From assembly GCA_021820965.1 (NCBI GenBank), contig JAKACZ010000037.1, positions 1-45,952 on the forward strand: a stretch of 45,952 nt of DNA. Reading direction: 5' to 3'. This DNA is from Bacillota bacterium (GTDB taxonomy: Bacteria; Bacillota; Sulfobacillia; Sulfobacillales; Sulfobacillaceae). A model generated the notes under the pieces. It made no database searches. It had not been told where the DNA came from and saw nothing but the letters and a program-made list of their open reading frames with translations. The position numbers and the translations under genes were made by a program. Below are positions 7,346 through 15,841 of the stretch, piece after piece (position 1 is the stretch's first letter; every line of letters starts with the position of its first letter).

Positions 7346-8710
7346 GTGGCCAACGTAGCACTGGTCGGGGGAACAGTTATTACGAACTCTAGGCGTTTTC
7401 GCGCTAACGTCCTCTTACAAGGCGGGAGAGTAGCGGGATTCACTCTCGACACTCACTTTTCGACCGATATCGATGTGTACGACGTGACCGGTTTCTTGAT
7501 TATGCCGGGGGCGATCGATCCGCATACACACCTGGGGAACCAAGGAAACGAGCGTCTTTCACAACTCATTTTACAGGAGTCACGGGACGCGATCGTTGGT
7601 GGCGTGACGACTCTGTCCACGACGACAGCCCTGGGCGAGCGTAGCTTGCTCGAATACCTCCACGGTGCTCGCGAAGCAGTCCGCAGCCAGTCGTGGACTG
7701 ACTACACGCTTACCCTGAGTCCCATGACGCGTTCCCATATAGGGGAAATTTCATTGGCAGTTAGTCAAGGGGCGCGCGCTTTTAAATTTTTCTTGGGATA
7801 CAAGGGTGACGAAGCCGTGTATTTCGGCATGCCCAGCAGCGGAATCACCTTGGACATGTTTTATGAGGGCGTTGCGGCAATTAAGACCGCCGGACACGGA
7901 AGCTATCCCATGATTCACGCCGAAGAACCGTACCTATCAGAGGCCATCAAAAGTCGAACACCGTTCAGGGAAGAGAATGCGTTGGAATGGTGGAATAATT
8001 CATATCCGGGAATCAGTGAAGCGATCGACATTTTCAAAGCTGCGATGGTGACGCGCCACGTAGGTATAACTTTGTACGTTGTCCACACGAGTTCGAGTGA
8101 AGGGCTCGACACGGTTCGATATCTGAAGCACAATGGGTTCGATATTGTCGCCGAGACTTGCCCGCATTATCTCATCCGTTCGTTGTTAGATCCATTAGGG
8201 GTGCGAGGAAAGGTAAAGCCGCCACTTCGACGTCCTGAAGACCAGCGAAACTTGTGGCAAGGTGTACGCCAAGGCCTGCTGACAGTTCTTGGTACCGACA
8301 CGGTTCCATATACGATTGAACAGAAGGGCCCCGAGGCAGAGTTTGTGTCTGCACCGGTGGGTCTCGGATCTAGTACAGCAATTCTTCTTCCTTTGATGTT
8401 TACCGAAGGAGTTCGGGAAGGTCGGCTGTCCTTAGAACAGATGGTGGGACTTGTCAGTACTAACGCAGCCAGAGCTCTGGGAGTGTATCCGCAAAAGGGC
8501 TCGCTGGAAATCGGATCGGATGCGGACGTTGTGGTCTTCGATCCCGATGCGGAATATGTGGTTCCGGAGCATATCGGCGGTAGCGACTTTAACGTGTATT
8601 CAGGAATGGTGTTGCGCGGGTTCCCAAAGATGACCTTTCTTAGGGGCCAGCTTGTCGCTCGCGATGGCGCTGTGGTCGGAAGTCTAAACGGACAAGAGGT
8701 ACCGCAATAG
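7346..8710 (+). CDS. Hydantoinase/dihydropyrimidinase-like cyclic amidohydrolase
   Basis: 454 aa metal-dependent hydrolase that opens cyclic amides, imides or ureides in the cytoplasm. It carries the binuclear metal set of the family: DPHTH at about residue 57, the carbamylated Lys in the AFKFFLGYKG region, His in MIHAEE, His in VVHTSS and Asp in LGTDT. The last differs from the DxxP of classic dihydropyrimidinases (GTDTVPYT). Family relatives include dihydropyrimidinase, hydantoinase, allantoinase and imidase, so the ring cannot be named. I prefer GTG 7346 over GTG 7340 because GAAGAAGG then sits at usable spacing. It is the first gene of a 12-gene operon and is followed 17 bp later by a nucleobase-type permease. 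Confidence 0.82.
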   Translation: MANVALVGGTVITNSRRFRANVLLQGGRVAGFTLDTHFSTDIDVYDVTGFLIMPGAIDPHTHLGNQGNERLSQLILQESRDAIVGGVTTLSTTTALGERSLLEYLHGAREAVRSQSWTDYTLTLSPMTRSHIGEISLAVSQGARAFKFFLGYKGDEAVYFGMPSSGITLDMFYEGVAAIKTAGHGSYPMIHAEEPYLSEAIKSRTPFREENALEWWNNSYPGISEAIDIFKAAMVTRHVGITLYVVHTSSSEGLDTVRYLKHNGFDIVAETCPHYLIRSLLDPLGVRGKVKPPLRRPEDQRNLWQGVRQGLLTVLGTDTVPYTIEQKGPEAEFVSAPVGLGSSTAILLPLMFTEGVREGRLSLEQMVGLVSTNAARALGVYPQKGSLEIGSDADVVVFDPDAEYVVPEHIGGSDFNVYSGMVLRGFPKMTFLRGQLVARDGAVVGSLNGQEVPQ

Positions 8711-8727
8711 ATAAGGAGGGGGACGTT

Positions 8728-10137
8728 GTGGCCGAAAAGTCCAGCGCAATTGAGCAGTTCGGGATTCAGCCCATTCCGAAGGAACTGAGAACCGTTAGCC
8801 GGTTTGATTTGTTCTCGATCATATTGAACTTTCTTGTAAACCCCGGAATGATTCTTATTGGCGGAGAGGCCGTAGTGCTCGGAGGCCTGAGTCTGTGGGG
8901 CGCTTTCTGGGCTGAAGTGCTGGGGATACTTGGGGCATTTGCGATTTACACGATCATGGCGACAGTTGGCGTCGACTATGGTATTCCGGGTCAGGTCGCG
9001 ACACGGTCAATGTTTGGCATTCGTGGTTCAAAGGTGCTGTCCTCATTTTTCCGTAGTGCGGCATCGATATTTTGGTTTGCTTTTCAAACGCTATCGGCTT
9101 CTTTGGGAATTGCCGCTTTGTTGCATAACCTCTTTCACGTTCAGGTCAGCTTAATCTTGGTTAGTTTTATCTTCGCGATATTGCAGGCGTTTATTGCCAT
9201 TGTTGGCTATGATTCTTTGAAAGTGCTGTCGCGATTCTCCTTCGTGTACAAAATCGTGATTTTGGTGCTCGCGATCGTGCTGATGCTCTCCTTCCGTGGG
9301 CATGGGTTCAATGTGTCAGCCGCGTTCCACTATACCGGGCACGCCACCCACGTATATATCGAAATTGCAGTGTGGATTAACAGCGTGTTTGCGGCGTGGC
9401 TGTCAATGGTGACGGATGCCGCGGACTTCTGTCGCTATTCGTCCAGTCGGCGCGACATGTGGTGGGCCACCATGGGGGGAGCCCTCATAGGCACCGCGTT
9501 ATCGGCCTTCTTAGGGGCGTTTGGAGCAGCCTTATCAGGCGGCAAGCAAGAGAACGTATTTGCAGTGTTGCCTGCAATGTACCACAATGGCATTTTCATT
9601 GTGGCATTGATTCTGATGCTGGTATTTGACAATTGGACCATCAACGTCCTCAATCTCTACACGGGTGGATTATCGCTGGCCAACATGTTTGCCAAGCTAG
9701 GTCGCGTCAGGGCCACACTCATTGCCAGTATCTTAGGCATTGCGATTTCCGTTATACCCGCTCTCATTAACAACTTTACCGGGGTGATGTCCGGGATGGG
9801 TAATGTGTTCGCTCCCATTGCGGGAATTTTAGTGGGTGATTACCTTGTAATGAAACGGGCTAACCTCGACGTTCCGGCGCTTTATGATCCGCACGGACGC
9901 TACTGGTTCACCGGCGGTTTCAACCCCGTTGCGGTGCTTTGGATGGTATTGGGATTCGGTTTTTACTACATCGTTCCTGCTAGTTGGATTCCCAATGTTG
10001 CTACCATTGTGGTCGTGGGCATTTGTTATGTGTTAACCAGTTATCTGGTCCGAGATTGGATCCCGGGCCAAAAGGCGGCCATGGAATCCCATATGCCAGA
10101 GCCGACAAACATCGAAGCCGTGGAGATCCAGCTATAA
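8728..10137 (+). CDS. NCS1-family nucleobase/hydantoin permease
   Basis: 469 aa with about 12 membrane segments, the size and layout of the nucleobase:cation symporter-1 family (cytosine, uracil, allantoin, hydantoin and pyridoxine carriers). Typical features are the conserved opening before the first helix (FGIQPIPKELRT), the NPGMILIGG segment and a GIPGQVATRSMFGIRGS loop, similar to the FGxxG loop of the family. GTG 8728 is preceded by AAGGAGGGG. Beside the cyclic amidohydrolase it strongly suggests that the operon's substrate is a small N-heterocycle. Which ring is unknown. Confidence 0.85.
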   Translation: MAEKSSAIEQFGIQPIPKELRTVSRFDLFSIILNFLVNPGMILIGGEAVVLGGLSLWGAFWAEVLGILGAFAIYTIMATVGVDYGIPGQVATRSMFGIRGSKVLSSFFRSAASIFWFAFQTLSASLGIAALLHNLFHVQVSLILVSFIFAILQAFIAIVGYDSLKVLSRFSFVYKIVILVLAIVLMLSFRGHGFNVSAAFHYTGHATHVYIEIAVWINSVFAAWLSMVTDAADFCRYSSSRRDMWWATMGGALIGTALSAFLGAFGAALSGGKQENVFAVLPAMYHNGIFIVALILMLVFDNWTINVLNLYTGGLSLANMFAKLGRVRATLIASILGIAISVIPALINNFTGVMSGMGNVFAPIAGILVGDYLVMKRANLDVPALYDPHGRYWFTGGFNPVAVLWMVLGFGFYYIVPASWIPNVATIVVVGICYVLTSYLVRDWIPGQKAAMESHMPEPTNIEAVEIQL

Positions 10138-10149
10138 GGAGGTATTGGT

Positions 10150-11121
10150 ATGCCCTCAATCGCGATTTTGGCTACGGGGGGTACCATTGCCAGTGAGAAG
10201 CAGCCGGGGGCCGATGGGCTTATGCCCACGGCCCCCGCTGACACACTTGTCACTGGGTTGGAGGATGCGTTTGCGAACGTTGGCGCGCACGTGGAGACCC
10301 GCCAAATCCTGAGCATAGACAGCATGGCTATTACGTTCGACGACATGAAGGTGATGTTGAGGCAAACGTTAGCGACCCTGGACGCCGGCTTTGATGCGGT
10401 GGTCATTACGCACGGAACAGACACTATCGAAGAGACGGCGCTCTATCTTGACGCGATATTGCCGGACAAATGCACGGTAATTATGACTGGGGCCATGCGG
10501 GCCTCAACGCAGTTAGGGGCGGATGGTCAGCGAAACGTACTTGACAGTGTAGTTGCGGCTGCGGCGCTCTGCGGAAAACAAGTGGGCGTATGCGTCGTCA
10601 TGAACGGGCGTGTGTTCGCGGCGTGGGACGTCGAAAAGGCCCACACGACCGGGGTCGATGCATTTCGGGCGCCTCAAGGAGGAGTCGTTGGAGAAGTTAA
10701 TGAACTTCGCTTTGTTCCAGTAGGACGTCCCATGCCTCCATATCCGAAAATTGGAGGAGGCGGAGACGTCGCAAGCGTCGAACTAATCCGATGCGTCGCG
10801 AGCGCCTCCGACGTTCTGATACGTGCCGCCGTCGACGCCGGTGTGCGAGGCCTAATTATTGAGGGCCTTGGTGGCGGACACGTGCCGCCGGTGATGGTAC
10901 CGGCATTGCTGGATGCGATGCATCGTAACATGGTAGTAGTTGTAACCTCACGAACTGGGTCGGGGCTCCCACTCCGGGCCATGTATCAAGCCACCGGTGC
11001 GGAAATTTACCTTCGGCGCCATGGCGTATTATTCAGCCGGTTAAGTGGACCCAAGGCGCGGATATTACTCGGGCTCGTGTTGGCGGCAAATCACGACCCG
11101 GCTTCGGTATTCGTGGATTAG
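10150..11121 (+). CDS. Asparaginase/glutaminase-family amidase
   Basis: 323 aa. Both catalytic triads of bacterial asparaginases are visible: the N-terminal nucleophile Thr in ILATGGTIAS, and HGTDTIEETA plus the Lys of VEKAHTTGVDAF. The C-terminal domain ends in LLGLVLAANHDP. There is no signal peptide, so it is cytoplasmic. The family splits terminal amides of Asn or Gln; in this operon a more likely job is releasing ammonia from the half-amide made when the cyclic amidohydrolase opens its ring (inference). AAGGAGG precedes the ATG; spacing to the permease gene is 12 bp. Confidence 0.85.
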   Translation: MPSIAILATGGTIASEKQPGADGLMPTAPADTLVTGLEDAFANVGAHVETRQILSIDSMAITFDDMKVMLRQTLATLDAGFDAVVITHGTDTIEETALYLDAILPDKCTVIMTGAMRASTQLGADGQRNVLDSVVAAAALCGKQVGVCVVMNGRVFAAWDVEKAHTTGVDAFRAPQGGVVGEVNELRFVPVGRPMPPYPKIGGGGDVASVELIRCVASASDVLIRAAVDAGVRGLIIEGLGGGHVPPVMVPALLDAMHRNMVVVVTSRTGSGLPLRAMYQATGAEIYLRRHGVLFSRLSGPKARILLGLVLAANHDPASVFVD

Positions 11122-11147
11122 CGCGTCTCTAAAGGAGTGAACATCGT

Positions 11148-11960
11148 ATGCCGACCCACGCGGAGCACACCATTATCGAGACCCGGGAGACCCCGTACGA
11201 CGGGGTTGAAGTTGTCAATAGGATTGTTCGCATTCTGGATTGTTTCGAATCGGGTGGGCTGTTGTCTGTCACAGATTTGGCCCGGCAAACTGGACTTCCG
11301 AAAACCACGTGTCATCGACTATTGCAGACTTTACAGGCGAACAACATGGTGCGAAAGGAAGGTGGGATGTACGGGCTAGGTGCTCGGCCCTTCTCTTGGG
11401 TATGGTCCCAAGTGATGTCGCAACCCGGGCGAAGCTTTGCGTCCCCGACCCTACAGCACCTCAAAAATGTGACAGATGTGACCTCTATCTTTTGTGTGCG
11501 ACAGGGGTCATTTCGGATTGTCGTTGCCATGGAAGAAGCTGACCAAGGCTCCCACCGTTTTGTCGACATCGGGCAGGTGGCTGCCATTTATGCGGGTGCC
11601 CCAAGCAAGGTGTTGATAGCCTGGCTTACACGGCATGAGCGCGAACGGATATTCCGAGGTCTCAAATGGGTTAGCCTCACGGCTAAGACTTTGTCGCGAA
11701 GCGCGCTTGAGGGTGAATGTGCCCAAATTCGGCAACGCGGTTGGGCACTGAGCCTCGGTGAGCGCGAACCGAATACTTTTTCGGTGGCGGTGCCTGTGTT
11801 CGGATGCGACGGAGGTGTTGTTGGTGCGATTGCCATTACCGGGCCGTTGGAAGTGTATCGACCTGCATCCCTGCCCAGCTGGGTCGCCGAATTGTTTGCA
11901 GCGGGCCGTGCATTGTCGGCCGAGTTGGGATTTGCGGAAAGGTACCCAGTGAAAAACTAA
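11148..11960 (+). CDS. IclR-family transcriptional regulator
   Basis: 270 aa with an N-terminal winged helix-turn-helix (SVTDLARQTGLPKTTCHRLL, about residues 43-62) and a C-terminal IclR effector domain, whose marks are AIYAGAPSKVLIA and the closing AVPVFGCDGGVVGAIAITGP. IclR proteins sense small organic acids and act as repressors or activators. The gene sits within the operon it probably controls; the two TTCCGC-N3-GCGGAA palindromes at 7257 and 13448 are its likely sites (inference). An extra 20 or so residues precede the usual start of the DNA-binding domain. ATG 11148 has AAAGGAG upstream. Confidence 0.88.
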   Translation: MPTHAEHTIIETRETPYDGVEVVNRIVRILDCFESGGLLSVTDLARQTGLPKTTCHRLLQTLQANNMVRKEGGMYGLGARPFSWVWSQVMSQPGRSFASPTLQHLKNVTDVTSIFCVRQGSFRIVVAMEEADQGSHRFVDIGQVAAIYAGAPSKVLIAWLTRHERERIFRGLKWVSLTAKTLSRSALEGECAQIRQRGWALSLGEREPNTFSVAVPVFGCDGGVVGAIAITGPLEVYRPASLPSWVAELFAAGRALSAELGFAERYPVKN

Positions 11961-11993
11961 GAGACGACGTTCGAGTAGCCGGGGGTGTGAGCG

Positions 11994-12731
11994 ATGATTG
12001 TGGACTCTCATGTGCATGTAGACGAGGTGTCTCAATTGGGCTGGATGGATCCACCCGAAGCCATCCTGTCTCAAATGGATGAATGCGGCGTGGACCGCGC
12101 CGTAATCATGACGTATACAGACTTGCCAGGGTTGAATCCGAACGCGATGGAGTACATCGAACGTGTGTTGGAACGCTTTCCCGACCGTTTTTATGGCTAT
12201 ATCCGTCTGCACCCATGGTATGCCGAGGCGCAAGATCTTCTTCGTCAAGCCCATGCGCGCGGGTTCAAGGGTGTGAAGTTTCATCCCGTCAGTACGTTGG
12301 CCCATCCGGGAGACCCAGCGACGATAAAGCTGATGCGCATGGCTGGAGATTTGGGCATGCCGGTTCTGTTTCATTGCGGTGATGAGCCCATGACGACCCC
12401 GTGGGAGATTGCAGCGGGCATACGCGAATGTCCCGATACATCTGTGATATTGGGACATATGGGCGGATACTTTCATGTTGACGATGCCATCGACGTCGCT
12501 GAGCAGTTCCCAAATGTCTACCTCGACACGTCCGCTATGCCGTACACAAACAAAATTGCCGAGGCGGTCCGTCGTCTTGGCCCCGGTCGGATCCTCTATG
12601 CGAGTGATGGGCCGGGGTGTGCCATTAAACTTGAGCTGTTCAAGGTAGAACAGGCAGTTGTCCAGCCTGATGCCCGAGCGGCAATTCTTGGCGGAAACAT
12701 ACTCCGACTCCTGGGCGAGGTGGTCCAATGA
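11994..12731 (+). CDS. Amidohydrolase_2-family TIM-barrel hydrolase, active subunit
   Basis: 245 aa metal-dependent hydrolase or decarboxylase of the amidohydrolase-related group (ACMSD, lactonases such as LigI, and many unknowns). All usual ligands are present: HxH in DSHVHV near the start, His in KFHPVS, His in LFHCGD, His in LGHMGG and the final Asp in YASDGP. It is short for the family, which often exceeds 280 aa. Its stop overlaps the ATG of the next gene by 4 bp, and that gene encodes a related protein without metal ligands, so the two probably form one complex. The reaction is unknown: ring or lactone hydrolysis or decarboxylation are options. Confidence 0.8.
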   Translation: MIVDSHVHVDEVSQLGWMDPPEAILSQMDECGVDRAVIMTYTDLPGLNPNAMEYIERVLERFPDRFYGYIRLHPWYAEAQDLLRQAHARGFKGVKFHPVSTLAHPGDPATIKLMRMAGDLGMPVLFHCGDEPMTTPWEIAAGIRECPDTSVILGHMGGYFHVDDAIDVAEQFPNVYLDTSAMPYTNKIAEAVRRLGPGRILYASDGPGCAIKLELFKVEQAVVQPDARAAILGGNILRLLGEVVQ

Positions 12732-13435
12732 TGATTATCGACGCGCTGACTTTCTACGATGAGACGTCGCACGGTCCAGTAGCAATAGAGGCTGAATTCC
12801 GCGCTGACGAAGCATGGATTGCCGTTCGCCAAACTGAAGACACAATGAACGCCTACAAATCACTGGTCCGTTTCTGCAATGAACATCCATCCCTCCGCCC
12901 CTTGTTATCGATATCTCTTGTGAACGGTATGGTAATCCCTCATGTAGAGGCAGCGCTTCAAATCTCGCCGCCGGTTGCCATTTATATTCAGCCCCAACGT
13001 GATCGTGTAGCCGTCTCCGACCGTAGGTGGCGGGATTTATGGCAGTGGGCATCGACACAGGGTGTGCCGGTCATCGTGGCGACCGGATATCCATGGTATT
13101 CCGAGCCGTCGCAACTCGTTAGCGTTGCCGACAAATATCCGAACCTTCGAGTGGTAATGACCAATGGAGGTCAGTTTAATATTAGTGGCCTCGGTCAATT
13201 TAATGCTTACGCTGCTTTGACGCGACCTAACGTATTTGCTCTCACCACTGGAGTTTATCGGCAGGATTTTTTGGAGGAAGTAGCCACCAACATCGGCCCG
13301 CATAAACTACTATTTGGCAGCGGCTCCCCGGATTTTCACTTTCCACTCGAGATTCGTAGAGTTCTCTGGGCCAATTTGGGAGATGGGGATAAGGCGCGTA
13401 TTGTGGGAAGCAACGCGCAAGGGCTCATCAGCTAA
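12728..13435 (+). CDS. Amidohydrolase_2-like pseudoenzyme, partner subunit
   Basis: 235 aa, same fold and length class as the preceding protein, with matching segment order, but every metal ligand is replaced. The opening reads MIIDALTFYDE where HxH should be, IVATGYPWY replaces the LFHCGD-type motif, VMTNGGQ replaces LGHMGG, and LLFGSGSPDF replaces the strand carrying the final Asp. The frame is intact and the gene is coupled to its neighbour by an ATGA overlap, so it looks maintained rather than decayed. I infer a structural or regulatory partner of the active subunit. A wholly different chemistry is possible. Confidence 0.7.
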   Translation: MMIIDALTFYDETSHGPVAIEAEFRADEAWIAVRQTEDTMNAYKSLVRFCNEHPSLRPLLSISLVNGMVIPHVEAALQISPPVAIYIQPQRDRVAVSDRRWRDLWQWASTQGVPVIVATGYPWYSEPSQLVSVADKYPNLRVVMTNGGQFNISGLGQFNAYAALTRPNVFALTTGVYRQDFLEEVATNIGPHKLLFGSGSPDFHFPLEIRRVLWANLGDGDKARIVGSNAQGLIS

Positions 13436-13439
13436 TGGG

Positions 13440-13475
13440 TTGACTGTTCCGCACGGCGGAACAGTCAAGGTTTTT
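13440..13475 (+). promoter_or_regulatory. Perfect 13-bp hairpin: operator and/or attenuator
   Basis: TTGACTGTTCCGC (13440-13452) and its exact complement GCGGAACAGTCAA (13456-13468) flank ACG, followed by GG and five Ts. It contains the same TTCCGC-N3-GCGGAA core as 7257-7271. It lies in the only large gap (102 bp) in module B, before the MmgE/PrpD gene. As DNA it suits a second operator; as RNA it is a good intrinsic terminator that would reduce expression of the downstream CoA genes. The two roles are not exclusive. Confidence 0.6.
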
Positions 13476-13537
13476 GCGGCGCCTGCCCCGAAGGATTTCT
13501 CCAAGATCGGACGTAAAGTTCGTCTGGAGGTGCGGGT

Positions 13538-14899
13538 GTGGCCAATGAAACACGACAGTTGGCGGCGTATATCGTATCATCTACCACGATAGGAGATAGC
13601 GCGCTAAGGCAGGCACAAGAGGCGGTTCTTGACTGGATCGCCTGTGCGCTCGCGGGGTCGCAGGATCCCCGAGTGAGGCCGATATATGATGCCATAAGAC
13701 CTTTTGCACCTGATGGTCCCGCATGGGTTGCAGGGTTTGAACACCGAACCAGTCCAATCACGGCCGCTCTGCTCAATGGGGCTGCCTCCCACGTACTTGA
13801 GCTAGATGACATCGAGCGAGACGCCTATATCCATCCCGGTGTCACCGCAGTGTCGGCGGCCATGGCAGTTGCCGACAGCGTTCCAACGCTGACAGTCGAT
13901 AATTTTCTACGCGCGGTTATCATGGGCTACGAAGTATCTGTTCGTGTCGGCCGTTCGGTTAATCCGACGCACTACGAACTGTGGCACACGACGGCAACAG
14001 CGGGTGTGTTTGGGGCTGCAGCTGCGGCGGCCGTAGCACTGAATCTCACCGAAGACCAGACGGTGTTTGCCCTCGGAAATAGCGGAAGCGTGTCTGGTGG
14101 GCTCTGGCAGTTTAACGCAGATGGTGCCATGACAAAACCCTATCATGCGGGTATGGCAGCCGTTCATGGGGTTCTTGCTGCCTTGTCTGCTCGGGAAGGG
14201 CTCACGGGGCCGCATCGTATTTTGGAAGGCGACCAGGGTTTTTTGAGAGCGACATCGCGAGACTTTGAGCCTGCCAAATTGGTTGAGGACCTTGGCCGTG
14301 CGAATGCGATCGAGTCCATTTCCCGAAAACGGTGGGCCTCTTGTCGATTTACGCATGCGGCAATCGATGCTTGCATGGAACTGAGGGCTGATAAGTGGCA
14401 CGTTAGAGACATCGAACGTATTGATGTCGAGACGTTTGCTGTCGCGTTGCGAGTTGCGGGTCACACCAATCCGTCTACCGCCCAAGAAGCTAAATTCAGC
14501 ATTACGTACTGTGTCGCTCTGGCGCTGGCGACGGGTGACGTGGGTATCTGGTCGTTCGCAACAGTGCCTGACCCTACCATTCGGAATCTGGTCGGCAAGG
14601 TGCATGTCCATCATAATCCCCGGTTCGACACCGATTTTCCTCAAAAGATGGCGGCTCAAGTCACCATCACGTTCCTAGACGGGACCCAAAAAAGAAGTAC
14701 GGTCGAATTTCCCGCTGGTGACCCCGAACACCCCATTGCCGAGGACACCCTTTATGCAAAGGTACGCTCAATGCTTGTTAGGATAATACCGCCCGGGGCA
14801 ATTGAGACGGCCATCCAGGCAGTCCAGATTGGTACTTCGGGGCTCTATCACGACTGGATAAGTATGATGCAGCAAACACCGCAATCTGTGGCCGGTTGA
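13538..14899 (+). CDS. MmgE/PrpD-family protein
   Basis: 453 aa, normal for the family that includes 2-methylcitrate dehydratase PrpD and cis-aconitate decarboxylase. Recognisable parts are the N-terminal helical stretch AVLDWIACALAGSQ, the active-site-region motif LNGAASHVLELDD followed by HPG, the KPYHAGMAAVHGVLAA segment and the later KFSITYCVALAL. Members dehydrate or decarboxylate tricarboxylates or similar branched acids. In this operon it could prepare a branched, polycarboxylic intermediate for CoA transfer. GTG 13538 follows CTGGAGG; the next gene starts 18 bp after its stop. Confidence 0.85.
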   Translation: MANETRQLAAYIVSSTTIGDSALRQAQEAVLDWIACALAGSQDPRVRPIYDAIRPFAPDGPAWVAGFEHRTSPITAALLNGAASHVLELDDIERDAYIHPGVTAVSAAMAVADSVPTLTVDNFLRAVIMGYEVSVRVGRSVNPTHYELWHTTATAGVFGAAAAAAVALNLTEDQTVFALGNSGSVSGGLWQFNADGAMTKPYHAGMAAVHGVLAALSAREGLTGPHRILEGDQGFLRATSRDFEPAKLVEDLGRANAIESISRKRWASCRFTHAAIDACMELRADKWHVRDIERIDVETFAVALRVAGHTNPSTAQEAKFSITYCVALALATGDVGIWSFATVPDPTIRNLVGKVHVHHNPRFDTDFPQKMAAQVTITFLDGTQKRSTVEFPAGDPEHPIAEDTLYAKVRSMLVRIIPPGAIETAIQAVQIGTSGLYHDWISMMQQTPQSVAG

Positions 14900-14917
14900 G
14901 GAAGGGGGAGTTCGACC

Positions 14918-15826
14918 TTGCGGGTTTACATTACGGATGTAGGGCCCCGGGACGGTTTTCAAATCGAGGATTCACCAGTAAGTACTGATGTCAAAGTGGA
15001 GACCATTGATCACTTGACAAGGGCTGGCTTGCCTATAGTGGAATCGACCGCCTTTGTTCATCCCCGGTATGTGCCACAGATGGCTGATGCCGCTGAAGTG
15101 ATGGACCGCATCACGCGATCAAATCATACGAAATACGCGGTGCTAGTTCCCAATGCGCGCGGCGTTCAGCGTGCATTGGCCCACCGGCCCGATCAACTAA
15201 ATTTAGTCGTGTCCGCGAGTGAGAGTCACAATCATACCAACTTGCGGCGTGGCACCTTCGAAACGCTCCGAGATTTTGAAGAATTCTTTGAAATGGTTCG
15301 TAGCCTGCCCATTCGCATCGTCGGAGGTGTGGCGACTGCGTTCGGCTGCCCATTTGAGGGAGCCGTGGCCCAGGCTCGGGTGTTCACTGTAATCGAAGAG
15401 TACCTAAAAATGGGTGCAGATGGCATTACCTTAGCCGACACCACCGGAATGGCCAATCCGCGGCAAGTGCGAGACATGGTACGTGCGGTCGCCCATGAGT
15501 TCCCCGAAACCGAGTTCCACTTACACTTTCACAACACACGCGGTATGGGACTAGCGAACGTTTACGCTGGCTTTCTTGAGGGAGCCGTTCACTTTGATGC
15601 ATCAATCGGAGGCATTGGTGGCTGTCCTTTTGCTCCGGGAGCCACCGGAAATATCGATACCGTTGACACTGTGCATATGTTTCACGAAATGGGAGTAGAA
15701 ACTGGAATCGATCTCGATGCATTGATCGCTCTGGCGAGAGATCTCGAAAGTGCGTTGGGTCATGATCTCCCCAGTCAGGTGGCTAAAGCGGGCAAGACGA
15801 GCAGTCTTCACCCGCTGCCGAATTAG
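14918..15826 (+). CDS. HMG-CoA-lyase-family enzyme
   Basis: 302 aa DRE-TIM metallolyase. The opening DVGPRDGFQIE matches the metal and catalytic Arg-Asp motif, FHLHFHNTRGMG holds the metal-binding His pair, and GIGGCPFAPGATGNIDT is the HMG-CoA lyase signature with its catalytic Cys. Relatives split HMG-CoA to acetyl-CoA and acetoacetate, or cleave citramalyl-CoA-like thioesters. Here it probably performs the carbon-carbon cleavage that ends the pathway. The TTG start at 14918 has GAAGGGGGAG at good spacing and gives the family's normal N-terminus. The exact thioester is unknown. Confidence 0.87.
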   Translation: MRVYITDVGPRDGFQIEDSPVSTDVKVETIDHLTRAGLPIVESTAFVHPRYVPQMADAAEVMDRITRSNHTKYAVLVPNARGVQRALAHRPDQLNLVVSASESHNHTNLRRGTFETLRDFEEFFEMVRSLPIRIVGGVATAFGCPFEGAVAQARVFTVIEEYLKMGADGITLADTTGMANPRQVRDMVRAVAHEFPETEFHLHFHNTRGMGLANVYAGFLEGAVHFDASIGGIGGCPFAPGATGNIDTVDTVHMFHEMGVETGIDLDALIALARDLESALGHDLPSQVAKAGKTSSLHPLPN

Positions 15827-15841
15827 GGAAAGGACCGATAA

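Noticed and set aside
11508..12728. A 406-codon open frame antisense to the IclR and amidohydrolase genes.
   Set aside because: It has no recognisable domain or ribosome binding site, and the plus-strand genes there have full family motifs. It is a shadow of their codon bias.
13440..13468. A TTGACT -35 box within the hairpin, giving a promoter directly on the operator.
   Set aside because: The matching -10 position reads AGTCAA, which is poor, so I report the site as an operator/attenuator only.
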